DNA of 64,000 nucleotides from NCBI GenBank assembly GCA_026702745.1, contig JAPPBT010000050.1:1-64000 (forward strand), written 5' to 3'. Positions 49,409 through 57,340 of the stretch are shown here, in pieces (positions within the stretch are counted from its first letter, which is position 1; every line of letters begins with the position of its first letter). The translations under genes were made by a program, and so were the position numbers. The DNA comes from Gemmatimonadota bacterium. GTDB taxonomy: Bacteria > JAAXHH01. A model generated the notes under the pieces. It was not told the DNA's origin. It was given only the letters and a program-made list of their open reading frames with translations, and did not search any database.

Positions 49409-50146
49409 TTGCATACCACCGAACGCATTACGCAGTCGGACTTCGTCTATCGCCGGAGGAAGGACACGGAAACGAAGGTCCTGTCCTTTTCCGAAGCGTA
49501 TCCCGATTACCATCCTCAGGATCGCGTGGGACTGGTCTCACCCCGGTTGGAAGACGGCGTGTTCGGGTTGGCCGGCGCCGTCCTCGGCCTGGCGACCGGG
49601 TTCTACGACTGCCTCCGCTCGAAAGGGGGCGAGTTCTTTAATTATCCCCAGCATCACGCGTTTATCGGGGGACGGAATGGGCGCGTGCACACGCGAAGCG
49701 GTGACCAGGACCTTACCATCCCGGAGTTGGGAAGTGCCTGGGGATGGCTCGACGTCTGGCCGGAGACCAACTGGCATCTCTGTCCGGCGACGCCGGCCGG
49801 CATGCTCGAGGCGGCCTTCCGCCTCCAGGTCAACCGTCTTTTCTGGCCGTCTACATTCATGCCCGGAACCGTGGATAAACCGCTTTCGCATTATGCGTAC
49901 AGACTGCTGCGCGGAAGGCTTAAATCCGTCTGGTATTACGACTGCGAGGCTGGGAACCTGGAAGTCCGGGCATCGGGGGCCGCCGCGGACGTCATCCGGG
50001 AAAGCCTGGAACGTCTGCCCGGTCGAACCCAGGAGCCGGATCACGAACTAAACGCAACCTCCCGGCCGGGGTTTGATAGCCGGTTCAATCCCGTGGAACC
50101 TGAAGCGTTTCTTGAAGATATGTCGGTCTGCTTTACTGATGGATGA
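49409..50146 (+). CDS. Uncharacterised protein, 245 residues
   Basis: I do not recognise this family. The protein has no signal peptide and no membrane helix. A hydrophobic stretch FGLAGAVLGLATGFYDCL is followed by HHAFIGGRNGRVH. An aromatic-rich core (WGWLDVWPETNWHLCP, FWPSTFMPGT) and an alpha-helical segment (ADVIRESLERL) come next. The start is a TTG at 49409 with a weak GGTGA site, so the N-terminus is uncertain. Codon use resembles its neighbours and the frame is intact, supporting a real gene. It lies 52 bases upstream of the PhyH-HEAT gene on the same strand and could be cotranscribed. Confidence 0.65.
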   Translation: MHTTERITQSDFVYRRRKDTETKVLSFSEAYPDYHPQDRVGLVSPRLEDGVFGLAGAVLGLATGFYDCLRSKGGEFFNYPQHHAFIGGRNGRVHTRSGDQDLTIPELGSAWGWLDVWPETNWHLCPATPAGMLEAAFRLQVNRLFWPSTFMPGTVDKPLSHYAYRLLRGRLKSVWYYDCEAGNLEVRASGAAADVIRESLERLPGRTQEPDHELNATSRPGFDSRFNPVEPEAFLEDMSVCFTDG

Positions 50147-50198
50147 ACTGAAAGAATCCATGCCATAATGGAGCCATGCCAAAAAGGAGCAGTGAATC

Positions 50199-51599
50199 AT
50201 GGTGGACAGATCCTACCTTTTCGACGATGACGCCATGCGCGACTTCATCGTGAACGGCTATCACGTAATCAATGTGGACAAGCCGGTCGCGTTGCACGAT
50301 GACATCTACGAGAAAACGAAGGCAATCATCGACGAAGACGGGAATCCGGGGAACAACCTGCTGCCTCGCGTGCCCGAGATCCAGCAGGTCTACGACGATC
50401 CCAAGGTGCAGGGCGCGCTGACGAGCCTGCTCGGACCGGACTACGTGATGCACGCCCACCGCCACCCGCACGTGAACCCGCCGAACAGCCGGGGAGGCGC
50501 CTGGCACAAGGACAGCTACTGGGGTTACACCAAGGTGCGGGACCACCATCCGCGCTGGATCATGGCCATGTACTATCCCCAGGACACCCCGGTGGAAATC
50601 GGTCCGACGGGGGTGATCCCGGGAAGCCACTATATCGAGTCCCGCGAGGAGACCGTCGGCGGGAATGGGTCCGTTCCCGACGGGTTCCCCGCGAGCGGCA
50701 AGGCAGGCACCGTTACCATCATTCACTTCGACCTCTGGCACCGGGCGTATCCGAACCAGACGGACAAGGTCCGGTACATGATGAAGTTCCAGTTTACGCG
50801 GATGTCGGAGCCCGATCGCCCCGGGTGGGACCGGCAGCGCGAAGATATCGACCTCGGCGATCTGTCGGAAGATCCCCGGAGCGCCATGTGGCGGAACATG
50901 TGGCACTGGCTCGCCGGAAACGGGTCGGCCGGGACCCGGCAGGAAGGCGGGGAGGACGTCGAGTCGCTCGCCGGCGACCTGACCCACGAACTCGAGCAGA
51001 AGCGCCTGCACGCGGCCTATACCCTGGCGGAGTGCGGGGAGGCTGCCTTGCCCCACCTGATGGAAGCGCTCCAGCATGAACGGGACGAGGTCCGACGGGA
51101 AGCGTGCTATGGGCTCGGCGCGCTGGGTGCCGCGGCCGTCGAACCGCTGGTCTCCCTGCTCGGGCATGGGAACGAGCGGATCCGGGGCTATGCGGTCTAC
51201 GCCCTTGGAGACATCCGGCACGGCAACCCGTCGGTAGCGGCGCGCCTGGCGGGTCTGTCTGACGACCCGTCACCCTTTGTCCGCCAGAACCTGGCCGATG
51301 CCCTCGGCCAGATGAAGCTGGCCGCGGATTCGGCCGTTCCCGCGCTGATTGGCATGATGAAGGACGAGGATGAGCAGGTGCGCTCCAGGAGCGCCTACGC
51401 GCTGGCCCGGTTCGGGGACGATGCCCAGGTGGCCATTCCACAACTCGCGGACGCGTGTTACGATGAAAACAGGTACGTGCAGGGCCAGGCCGCCATCGCC
51501 CTCGAACAGATCGGTACGCCGGAAGCCCTGCGCACGCTGCTGCACTGGTTGCAGGCCTCGCGGTGGTGTCCCCTGACGACGGCGAAGAGTACGTACTAG
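50199..51599 (+). CDS. PhyH-type Fe(II)/2OG dioxygenase fused to HEAT repeats
   Basis: Two-domain protein of 466 residues. Residues 1-215 are a phytanoyl-CoA dioxygenase-like domain: H103-x-D105 (AWHKDSYWGY), H181 (FDLWHRAYPN) and R192 (KVRYMMKF) form the iron and 2-oxoglutarate sites, with IGPTGVIPGSHY between. Residues 265-455 are five or six HEAT/PBS-lyase-type repeats with A-A-x-A-L-x-x-[IL]-G periodicity (AACYGLGALG-like, YAVYALGDIR, ALGQMKLAADSAVPAL, ALARFGDDAQVAIPQL, IALEQIGTPEAL). HEAT repeats normally bind proteins, so the fusion suggests a protein-linked or scaffolded substrate. AAAAAGGAG is well placed before the ATG. Confidence 0.88.
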   Translation: MVDRSYLFDDDAMRDFIVNGYHVINVDKPVALHDDIYEKTKAIIDEDGNPGNNLLPRVPEIQQVYDDPKVQGALTSLLGPDYVMHAHRHPHVNPPNSRGGAWHKDSYWGYTKVRDHHPRWIMAMYYPQDTPVEIGPTGVIPGSHYIESREETVGGNGSVPDGFPASGKAGTVTIIHFDLWHRAYPNQTDKVRYMMKFQFTRMSEPDRPGWDRQREDIDLGDLSEDPRSAMWRNMWHWLAGNGSAGTRQEGGEDVESLAGDLTHELEQKRLHAAYTLAECGEAALPHLMEALQHERDEVRREACYGLGALGAAAVEPLVSLLGHGNERIRGYAVYALGDIRHGNPSVAARLAGLSDDPSPFVRQNLADALGQMKLAADSAVPALIGMMKDEDEQVRSRSAYALARFGDDAQVAIPQLADACYDENRYVQGQAAIALEQIGTPEALRTLLHWLQASRWCPLTTAKSTY

Positions 51600-51616
51600 C
51601 AGCCGGTTCCCGACCG

Positions 51617-53557
51617 CTACCAGTCGTGTATCATATGACCCTGTCCGGGATAGAACAGGGCGTCCGCGATGAAGGACAGGACGATGCCCAGGGTGTAGCC
51701 TAGCAGCACGCCCAGGAAGAACCGCTGGCCCGTGCGGTAGGCGCCGGTCCCGACCTTCAGCAGGATGAACTTGACGAGCCAGGCGAGGAAAACGGACAGG
51801 ATCGAGTCCCGTATATTGCTGGCGAAGCAGATGGCGAATCCTACCGGGGCGAGGGGCCACCAGACCAGCCAGTGCCTCAATTTCAGCAGGACCAGGAAGA
51901 TCACCGCGCCCCCCGCCATGAACCAGGGCTCGTTCTGTCCCAGCGACAGCGGGTTCTTCATCCAGGTCACGATCTCGTCGTAGTAGTGCGTGTTGAGATT
52001 GGTGAACGCCCCTCCGCCGAAGTTGTACGCACCGATAGTGTATCCCGCCTGAATCGTATAGGAAACAGCCGTTACCATGCTGACCAGGAAGGTGGCGGAG
52101 AGCACAAGCAGCAGCCCCTTCTTCCGCGGCCAGAAACCGTCGGTTAGGCGGTCGGCCAGCACGACCGATCCCATCCCCAGTCCCCGCCAGTTCCGCGCGT
52201 AGGCGCTCGCCAGGCCCAATGACGTCAGGCTGGGTCCCGACACGTTCCCCGATCCCAGGGACAGCACCGTGATCTGGTGCGCGTTCACGGGCAGGTCGAG
52301 AAACACCACCCCTGTTTCGGCGATGACTTTCGTGGTACCGAAGTATAGCACGAACAAGAAAGCCAGGAAAACCGCCATTACCGGCAGGGACAGTCCGGAC
52401 TGGTACAGCCAGGCGCAGATGAAGGCGGATCCCAGCAGCAACCCGATGACGGCCGTCCGGTAGGATACGAGTTCTTTCGAATCATCCAGTCCGGCGTTTC
52501 GTCCGATCGCTTTCCTGAAAACCCCCGCCAGGTGGCTGCGTGCGGACCACAGGGCGTAGCCCACGTAGACGAGGAACCCGCCGAAGAACTGGGCGTTGAC
52601 GCCGCCGTCGCCGCCCGGTCCTCCGCCTTCGGTGTTAAGGCCGATGTAGTTCAGCGCGCCGATCTCGAAAAGCCCCAGCATGAAGAAGACCCAGATGCTC
52701 AGGAGGATGTCGACGTTGATGAAGTATCCGAAGCTGAGCATGTAGGGGCTGATGCGCAGGGGGATGGCAGGAAACATGGGGCTCAACTGGAGCGGCGTCT
52801 CGAAGAAGGTGCCCACGGGCAATTGCGGAACGACCAGGGCGAAGGAGAAGATGTTCCAGATGGCGATGGCCAGCGCGAGGCCGAATCCGATCTGGAAGAG
52901 GCGGTCGTAGACCAGCTTCGGCCAGCGGCCGACCGTCTGGTCCCCGGCGATGAGCTCCAGGGGGACCTGCACGAGGGGAAAGGTGAGCCGCTCGTAATCC
53001 ACCCACTGTTTCCGGAATATGGTCGCCACGCAGGCGCCGACCACAAAAATGGCTACGAAAAAACTCATCCACCAGGCGACGGGTATGATCCAGGGCGACC
53101 ACGGAATGGTTCCGCCCGGGGGCAGTCCCTCGTAGAACCACCCCATGGCGTTGTTCTGGTTGCTCGCCACGAGCCATCCCGGCAGATAGGGGTGGAACAG
53201 TTCCGCCCACTGGTTCTCGGGCTGGGCGAAATAAAAGGGCGTCGAAATGATGGTCAGGAAATACGAAACGAAGGCCTTGCCCGGTATGAGGCTCGAAATG
53301 AGCAGGATGCAGAAGATCAGCGCCAGCTCGCGGCCGGTGAAGGCGGCCTGCTGGGCAATACCCCGGACGACGGGATTGTATACGAAGACGACGAGCAGGA
53401 ACAGGGCCAGGGCGGAGATGGGCAGGTGGGCCACCGACATGCGGGACGAGTGCAGGATATAAGTCCCGTAGGTCACCCAGATGTTGAGGACGATGGCCAG
53501 GACCAGCCCCGTGGCGAGGGACCGGGACGTGATTACGGAGTTTGGCGTTCCTGCCAC
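51617..53557 (-). CDS. DUF6785-type multi-spanning membrane protein (OPT-like)
   Basis: Integral membrane protein of about 646 residues with roughly fourteen hydrophobic segments. It resembles the uncharacterised DUF6785/DUF6784 proteins common in Poribacteria and Planctomycetes, which show distant similarity to oligopeptide transporter (OPT) permeases. Visible landmarks are NQNNAMGWFYEGLPPGGTIPWSPW, WVDYERLTFPLVQVPLELI and FGTTKVIAETGVVFLDLP. The GTG at 53557, with GGAGG at 53562-53566, is a better start than an in-frame GTG at 53614. Either overlaps the sulfatase gene end, so the two are coupled. A transport role is inferred. Confidence 0.75.
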   Translation of the reverse strand: MAGTPNSVITSRSLATGLVLAIVLNIWVTYGTYILHSSRMSVAHLPISALALFLLVVFVYNPVVRGIAQQAAFTGRELALIFCILLISSLIPGKAFVSYFLTIISTPFYFAQPENQWAELFHPYLPGWLVASNQNNAMGWFYEGLPPGGTIPWSPWIIPVAWWMSFFVAIFVVGACVATIFRKQWVDYERLTFPLVQVPLELIAGDQTVGRWPKLVYDRLFQIGFGLALAIAIWNIFSFALVVPQLPVGTFFETPLQLSPMFPAIPLRISPYMLSFGYFINVDILLSIWVFFMLGLFEIGALNYIGLNTEGGGPGGDGGVNAQFFGGFLVYVGYALWSARSHLAGVFRKAIGRNAGLDDSKELVSYRTAVIGLLLGSAFICAWLYQSGLSLPVMAVFLAFLFVLYFGTTKVIAETGVVFLDLPVNAHQITVLSLGSGNVSGPSLTSLGLASAYARNWRGLGMGSVVLADRLTDGFWPRKKGLLLVLSATFLVSMVTAVSYTIQAGYTIGAYNFGGGAFTNLNTHYYDEIVTWMKNPLSLGQNEPWFMAGGAVIFLVLLKLRHWLVWWPLAPVGFAICFASNIRDSILSVFLAWLVKFILLKVGTGAYRTGQRFFLGVLLGYTLGIVLSFIADALFYPGQGHMIHDW

Positions 53558-54891
53558 ACGACCTCCAGGGGATCGGGGATGGCGTAGGGCTTGACCCGCT
53601 GTTCGTGAAGCCACTCCGACAGACAGTGATCCATTCTGTGCAGGATCTCCGGCTCATCGCCGGCCAGGTTCCGCGTCTGGTACGGGTCGCTTACCATATC
53701 GTACAGGGCCACCGGGGCGAACTGGTATCCGAAGTCGTCGTAGGTCCTGATCATGAGGTGATCGGGTGTCCGCACCGCCCGCTGCAGCGTGTACAGGCCG
53801 TGACCCCAGACCAGGTAGTCGTGCAGGCGGCACTGTCCGGTGGCGAGTCCTTCCGCGAAGGACCGCCCGTCAAAGTATTCCGGTACTTCGCCGCCGACCA
53901 GGTCGATGAGCGTGGCGCTCAGGTCCACGTTATACAGCAGATCGTCGCAGGTGGATCCGGGCGGCGTAACCCCCGGCCATTTCAGGATCAGCGGGATGCG
54001 GTGTATGCATTCGTCGGCGCATACGTGGTCGCCGTAGATGCCGTGCTCCCCCATGGCCTCGCCGTGATCCGCCGAGATGATGACCGCCGTGTCGTCCAGG
54101 TCGCCCAGGTCACCCAGGGCGTCCAGCACTTGCTGAACGTGATGGTCGGTGTAGCGGATCTCCGCGTCGTACCCGGTCACCATGTGATTCAGGTCGTCCG
54201 TGTTCCGGATGGCGTCCGGCATGTTCGGCGTGGGACTCGGCCGATCCTCGGGAAAGAGGTGGGACGCGGTAAACCAGCCGTCGACATCCTGGTGGCCGCG
54301 TATCGCTTCCTCATCGGGCCAGTCCACCGCCGACGGATGTGCCGCCATGCGGTCGAACCCGTCGCGAGGTGCTTCGTAGACCCGGTGCGGGTCCCAGTAG
54401 TTGATGTACAGCAGGAAATCGTCCCGCTCGCCATTCGCGGCGATCCAGCGGAGCACGGCCTCGTTGACTTCGTCCGCCGTCTCCGATCCCGTCTTCAGGT
54501 TGGGCGAATGGAACTCCGACCAGCCCAGCCCGAACCAGGTCGCGCAGTGCCGCGTGGGGAAGTTGGAGAAACAGACGGTGTCATATCCGTGCTGGCGCAG
54601 TCTTCTCTGCACCAGCTGGTTCCGCTCGTCGGGTCCGCCGTACTGCTGCTCGATTATTTGAAGCTTCGATGCGGGTCCGCCGTGGGTCACCACGCCGTTG
54701 TTGATCCCGAAACGGCCGGTGATCCATCCGTGCCTCGACGGCATGCAGGGAGAGTCCGCGCAGTAGTACCGGTCGAAACGCATCCCCTGCGCGGCGATCT
54801 CGTCGATGGCGGGCGAGGTCGGCCGGCCATAGCCGTAGCAACCCAGGTGGTCGGGTCTCAGGCTGTCGATGTCGAAGAAGACGATGCGCAA
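53533..54891 (-). CDS. Type I sulfatase (formylglycine-dependent), no signal peptide
   Basis: Arylsulfatase-superfamily hydrolase, 452 residues. Metal ligands open the protein in FFDIDSLRPDHLGCYGY. The formylglycine site is C49-M-P-S-R53 followed by H-G-W-I-T-G-R, the Cys form that needs FGE or anSME activation. ISADHGEAMGEHG supplies the second half of the metal site. It starts straight at the first beta strand, without signal peptide or membrane helix, so it should act in the cytoplasm, unlike most sulfatases for extracellular polysaccharides. The start codon is TTG at 54891 with a weak ribosome site. The gene is translationally coupled to the DUF6785 gene. Confidence 0.9.
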   Translation of the reverse strand: MRIVFFDIDSLRPDHLGCYGYGRPTSPAIDEIAAQGMRFDRYYCADSPCMPSRHGWITGRFGINNGVVTHGGPASKLQIIEQQYGGPDERNQLVQRRLRQHGYDTVCFSNFPTRHCATWFGLGWSEFHSPNLKTGSETADEVNEAVLRWIAANGERDDFLLYINYWDPHRVYEAPRDGFDRMAAHPSAVDWPDEEAIRGHQDVDGWFTASHLFPEDRPSPTPNMPDAIRNTDDLNHMVTGYDAEIRYTDHHVQQVLDALGDLGDLDDTAVIISADHGEAMGEHGIYGDHVCADECIHRIPLILKWPGVTPPGSTCDDLLYNVDLSATLIDLVGGEVPEYFDGRSFAEGLATGQCRLHDYLVWGHGLYTLQRAVRTPDHLMIRTYDDFGYQFAPVALYDMVSDPYQTRNLAGDEPEILHRMDHCLSEWLHEQRVKPYAIPDPLEVVWQERQTP

Positions 54892-54926
54892 GGAGGATTA
54901 CCGGTATCCTGGGTAAGTGAGAACCG

Positions 54927-56225
54927 CTAGGCCGCGATGGCCTGGTCGATGATGACCTTCATCTTGTCTCCGTGCTTGTGGCGGCTGGCGGCTTCGATGA
55001 GGGCTTCGATGGGCAGAAACCCATTGTCCTGGAGCCAGTGGGCGATGGCGGCCAGGGCGGCGCCTTTCGATCCACCCGCCTTCCGGAAGTCCCGGGTCAC
55101 CAGGTTGATTGGACCGTTCGGCCCGGACGCACCGATCGACCCGATGGTACCGTTCGGACCGGTCAGCTCCGCAAGCTCGGGACCCAGTTTCGAGTCCGCG
55201 ATCACCAGGGTATGTTCGCCGATGCGGGACCGGACCTTGTCCAGTCCGTCCTGCGATATGACGATCATGATGTCGGGACAGTCGATCCCGGTGTAGTGAA
55301 CCGGCTGCCGGGAGAGGATCACCTCCGCCACGGAGAACCCGGTGCCGATGGTGATGGGGTAGTCGCCCTTCTTGGTGGCGGAAAGGCCCGCGGTGATGCC
55401 CGCCGTGGAGAGCAGGTCCCCCGCGGACTGGATGGCCTCGCCGGCCGAACCCGCGACGATGATTTCCAGGCGGCCGTCGAGCGGCGCCTCGCAGGTGTGT
55501 TCGATCGGTTTCAACGCGTCCAGCAGGGACCGTCCCATCGCCTTGTGCGGCAGGCCGGCCGCGCGCGGGTTCCTCGTCACCACGCTTTCGTAGTCCGCCG
55601 TATCGTGGAGTTCCTGGACCTTCCGCATGCCGTACGCCGGGCACATTTCCACGATCTCGATAAGCGAGAATCCCGGCGTGGACAGGGCCTCCTTCCAGAG
55701 TTCGGCCGTATCCTTGCCGATAAACGTCCGTGCGGTATAGGCCGCGCCGGCGTTGTGGGCCAGCGCGCAGATGTCGTACCCCGGCACGGCAGTCTCGGGC
55801 CGGCCAGGCTCCTTGAACTCGGTGGAAGACAGCCCGCTGATCTGGCCGCCCGTCATGCCGTAGACCATGTTGTTCTGCACGACGAGGGTGAGGTCCAGGT
55901 TGTGCCGGGCCGCCTCGAGCAGGTGCTGCAGTCCGATCGTGGCGCCGCCGTCGCCCTGCAAGGCGATGATCTTCTTGTCCGGATGCTCGAGTCCCATGCG
56001 GATGCCCATGGCCAGGGCGACCGCCCGGCCGTGGAGTCCGTGAATCGTGTGGCAGGTAAGCAGCGGGTCTACGAGCCCCGTGCAGCCGATGTCGCTCACC
56101 ACGATGACGTCGAGGGGGTGCACGCCCATGTCCGCCAGGGCCTTGCTCATGGACTTGTTGGCGACCGTATGACCACAGCCCGGACAGTAGGGCATTTTCA
56201 GGTCGTTCAGGATGGTTTCCTGCAT
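54927..56225 (-). CDS. 2-oxoacid:acceptor oxidoreductase, fused beta (TPP) and gamma subunits
   Basis: Residues 1-240 are the TPP-binding beta subunit. CPGCGH at the N-terminus, GCTG around residue 48 and MCPAYGMRK around residue 195 supply the cysteines of a proximal 4Fe-4S cluster. GDGGATIGLQHLLEAARHN to QNNMVYGMTGGQ is the TPP/Mg motif. Residues 245-432 are a gamma-type domain (IIVAGSAGEAIQSAGDLLSTAGITAG, YPITIGTGFSVAEVILS). A beta-gamma fusion is unusual; two-subunit enzymes more often fuse gamma to alpha. No delta ferredoxin gene is nearby. Substrate could be 2-oxoglutarate, pyruvate, a branched 2-oxoacid or indolepyruvate. It overlaps the alpha gene by 19 bases. Confidence 0.88.
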   Translation of the reverse strand: MQETILNDLKMPYCPGCGHTVANKSMSKALADMGVHPLDVIVVSDIGCTGLVDPLLTCHTIHGLHGRAVALAMGIRMGLEHPDKKIIALQGDGGATIGLQHLLEAARHNLDLTLVVQNNMVYGMTGGQISGLSSTEFKEPGRPETAVPGYDICALAHNAGAAYTARTFIGKDTAELWKEALSTPGFSLIEIVEMCPAYGMRKVQELHDTADYESVVTRNPRAAGLPHKAMGRSLLDALKPIEHTCEAPLDGRLEIIVAGSAGEAIQSAGDLLSTAGITAGLSATKKGDYPITIGTGFSVAEVILSRQPVHYTGIDCPDIMIVISQDGLDKVRSRIGEHTLVIADSKLGPELAELTGPNGTIGSIGASGPNGPINLVTRDFRKAGGSKGAALAAIAHWLQDNGFLPIEALIEAASRHKHGDKMKVIIDQAIAA

Positions 56226-57340
56226 TGCCTTACTCCTTCCGCGATCTCCTGCGGGGTGATCATGTGGCCGATTTTGTTCACGCCGTGTATCCGGTCGTGC
56301 TGCCGGTTTCCGTAGAGCAGTTCCCGCAACAGGCCGACGATGTTCTCCTCGACGACGACGACGTGCCGGTATGCCGAAAGCAGTTCGTATATGCGAGGAG
56401 GTACCGGCAGCAGCGTCTTCATGACCAGGAGCGATACGGATGCATCACCCGCACGTAGCAGGCCGACGGCCTCCCGGGCAGCCTCCGCCGAGATGCCGTA
56501 GGTCAGGATGACGGTATCGGCGTCTTTGTCCTGATCGTGTTCGAAGTAGGTGTATTCATCGACGCTCTGTTCGATCTTGTTCTTGAGCCGCTCGGTATTG
56601 CCCAGGGCCTCGGGACTGTTCTTCTGGGTGATGCCTTCCATGTCGTGCGTCGATGAGTTCAGCCGGACCTGGTGCAGGTCGTTGCCCAGGGGCAGAAAGG
56701 GCGGCGCCATGTTTCCATTAACCCCGTAGGTATTGTATTGCCCGTTCCCTTCGTGCATGTGGCGTTCCGCGCGCTCAACTTCCTTCAGGACGGAAATGTC
56801 CATGTTCTGGTTGGTCATGACCATTTCCTTCGAGGTCAGCAATACGACCGGGGTGCGGAGGTTCACTGCCGTGTGCACGCTGGCCGCGGCCATGTCCCAG
56901 CAGTCCTGCAGGTTCGAAGGGCAGAATACCGGTAATGAATACCCTCCGGAGATGCATCCCCGGAGCAGGAGCAGGTCTCCCTGGCCGCCCGTCGTGGCCG
57001 ATCCGGTGCTCGGGCCCAGCCGCTGGGCGAGGATGATGACCATGGGCAGTTCCATCATGAAGGACATGTTGATCGATTCGATCATGAGGGCGAAGCCGGG
57101 AAAAGCGGAGGCCGTGACCGGGAACACGCCCGACGAGGAGAATCCGGCGGCCCATTGCAGCGCCGTGATCTCGTCCGGCGCTTCGAGGGCGATGGGGATT
57201 CGCTGCTTGGCGCCCGCGAAGAGCCAGTTGACGGGCGTGATGGGATACCCGATGTAGGCGCCTGCGCCGGCCCGGGCCATCGCCTCGATGATCAGCCTGG
57301 ACCCGTCCAGGAAGACCATGCGTTCGTTAACGGTCGTCAT
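56207..57340 (-). CDS. 2-oxoacid:acceptor oxidoreductase alpha subunit
   Basis: Alpha subunit of a KorA/PorA-like TPP oxidoreductase, 377 residues. Pyrimidine-binding domain I begins with MARAGAGAYIGYPITPVNWLF. EAPDEITALQWAAGFSSSGVFPVTASAFPGFALMIE carries the catalytic glutamate, and LAQRLGPSTGSATTGGQGDLLL is the family signature. Domain II (VILTYGISAEAAREAVGLLR to VVVVEENIVGLLRELL) follows. The ATG at 57340 with GGGAG upstream is preferred over 57361. It overlaps the upstream FeS oxidoreductase stop by 14 bases. Confidence 0.88.
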   Translation of the reverse strand: MTTVNERMVFLDGSRLIIEAMARAGAGAYIGYPITPVNWLFAGAKQRIPIALEAPDEITALQWAAGFSSSGVFPVTASAFPGFALMIESINMSFMMELPMVIILAQRLGPSTGSATTGGQGDLLLLRGCISGGYSLPVFCPSNLQDCWDMAAASVHTAVNLRTPVVLLTSKEMVMTNQNMDISVLKEVERAERHMHEGNGQYNTYGVNGNMAPPFLPLGNDLHQVRLNSSTHDMEGITQKNSPEALGNTERLKNKIEQSVDEYTYFEHDQDKDADTVILTYGISAEAAREAVGLLRAGDASVSLLVMKTLLPVPPRIYELLSAYRHVVVVEENIVGLLRELLYGNRQHDRIHGVNKIGHMITPQEIAEGVRQCRKPS

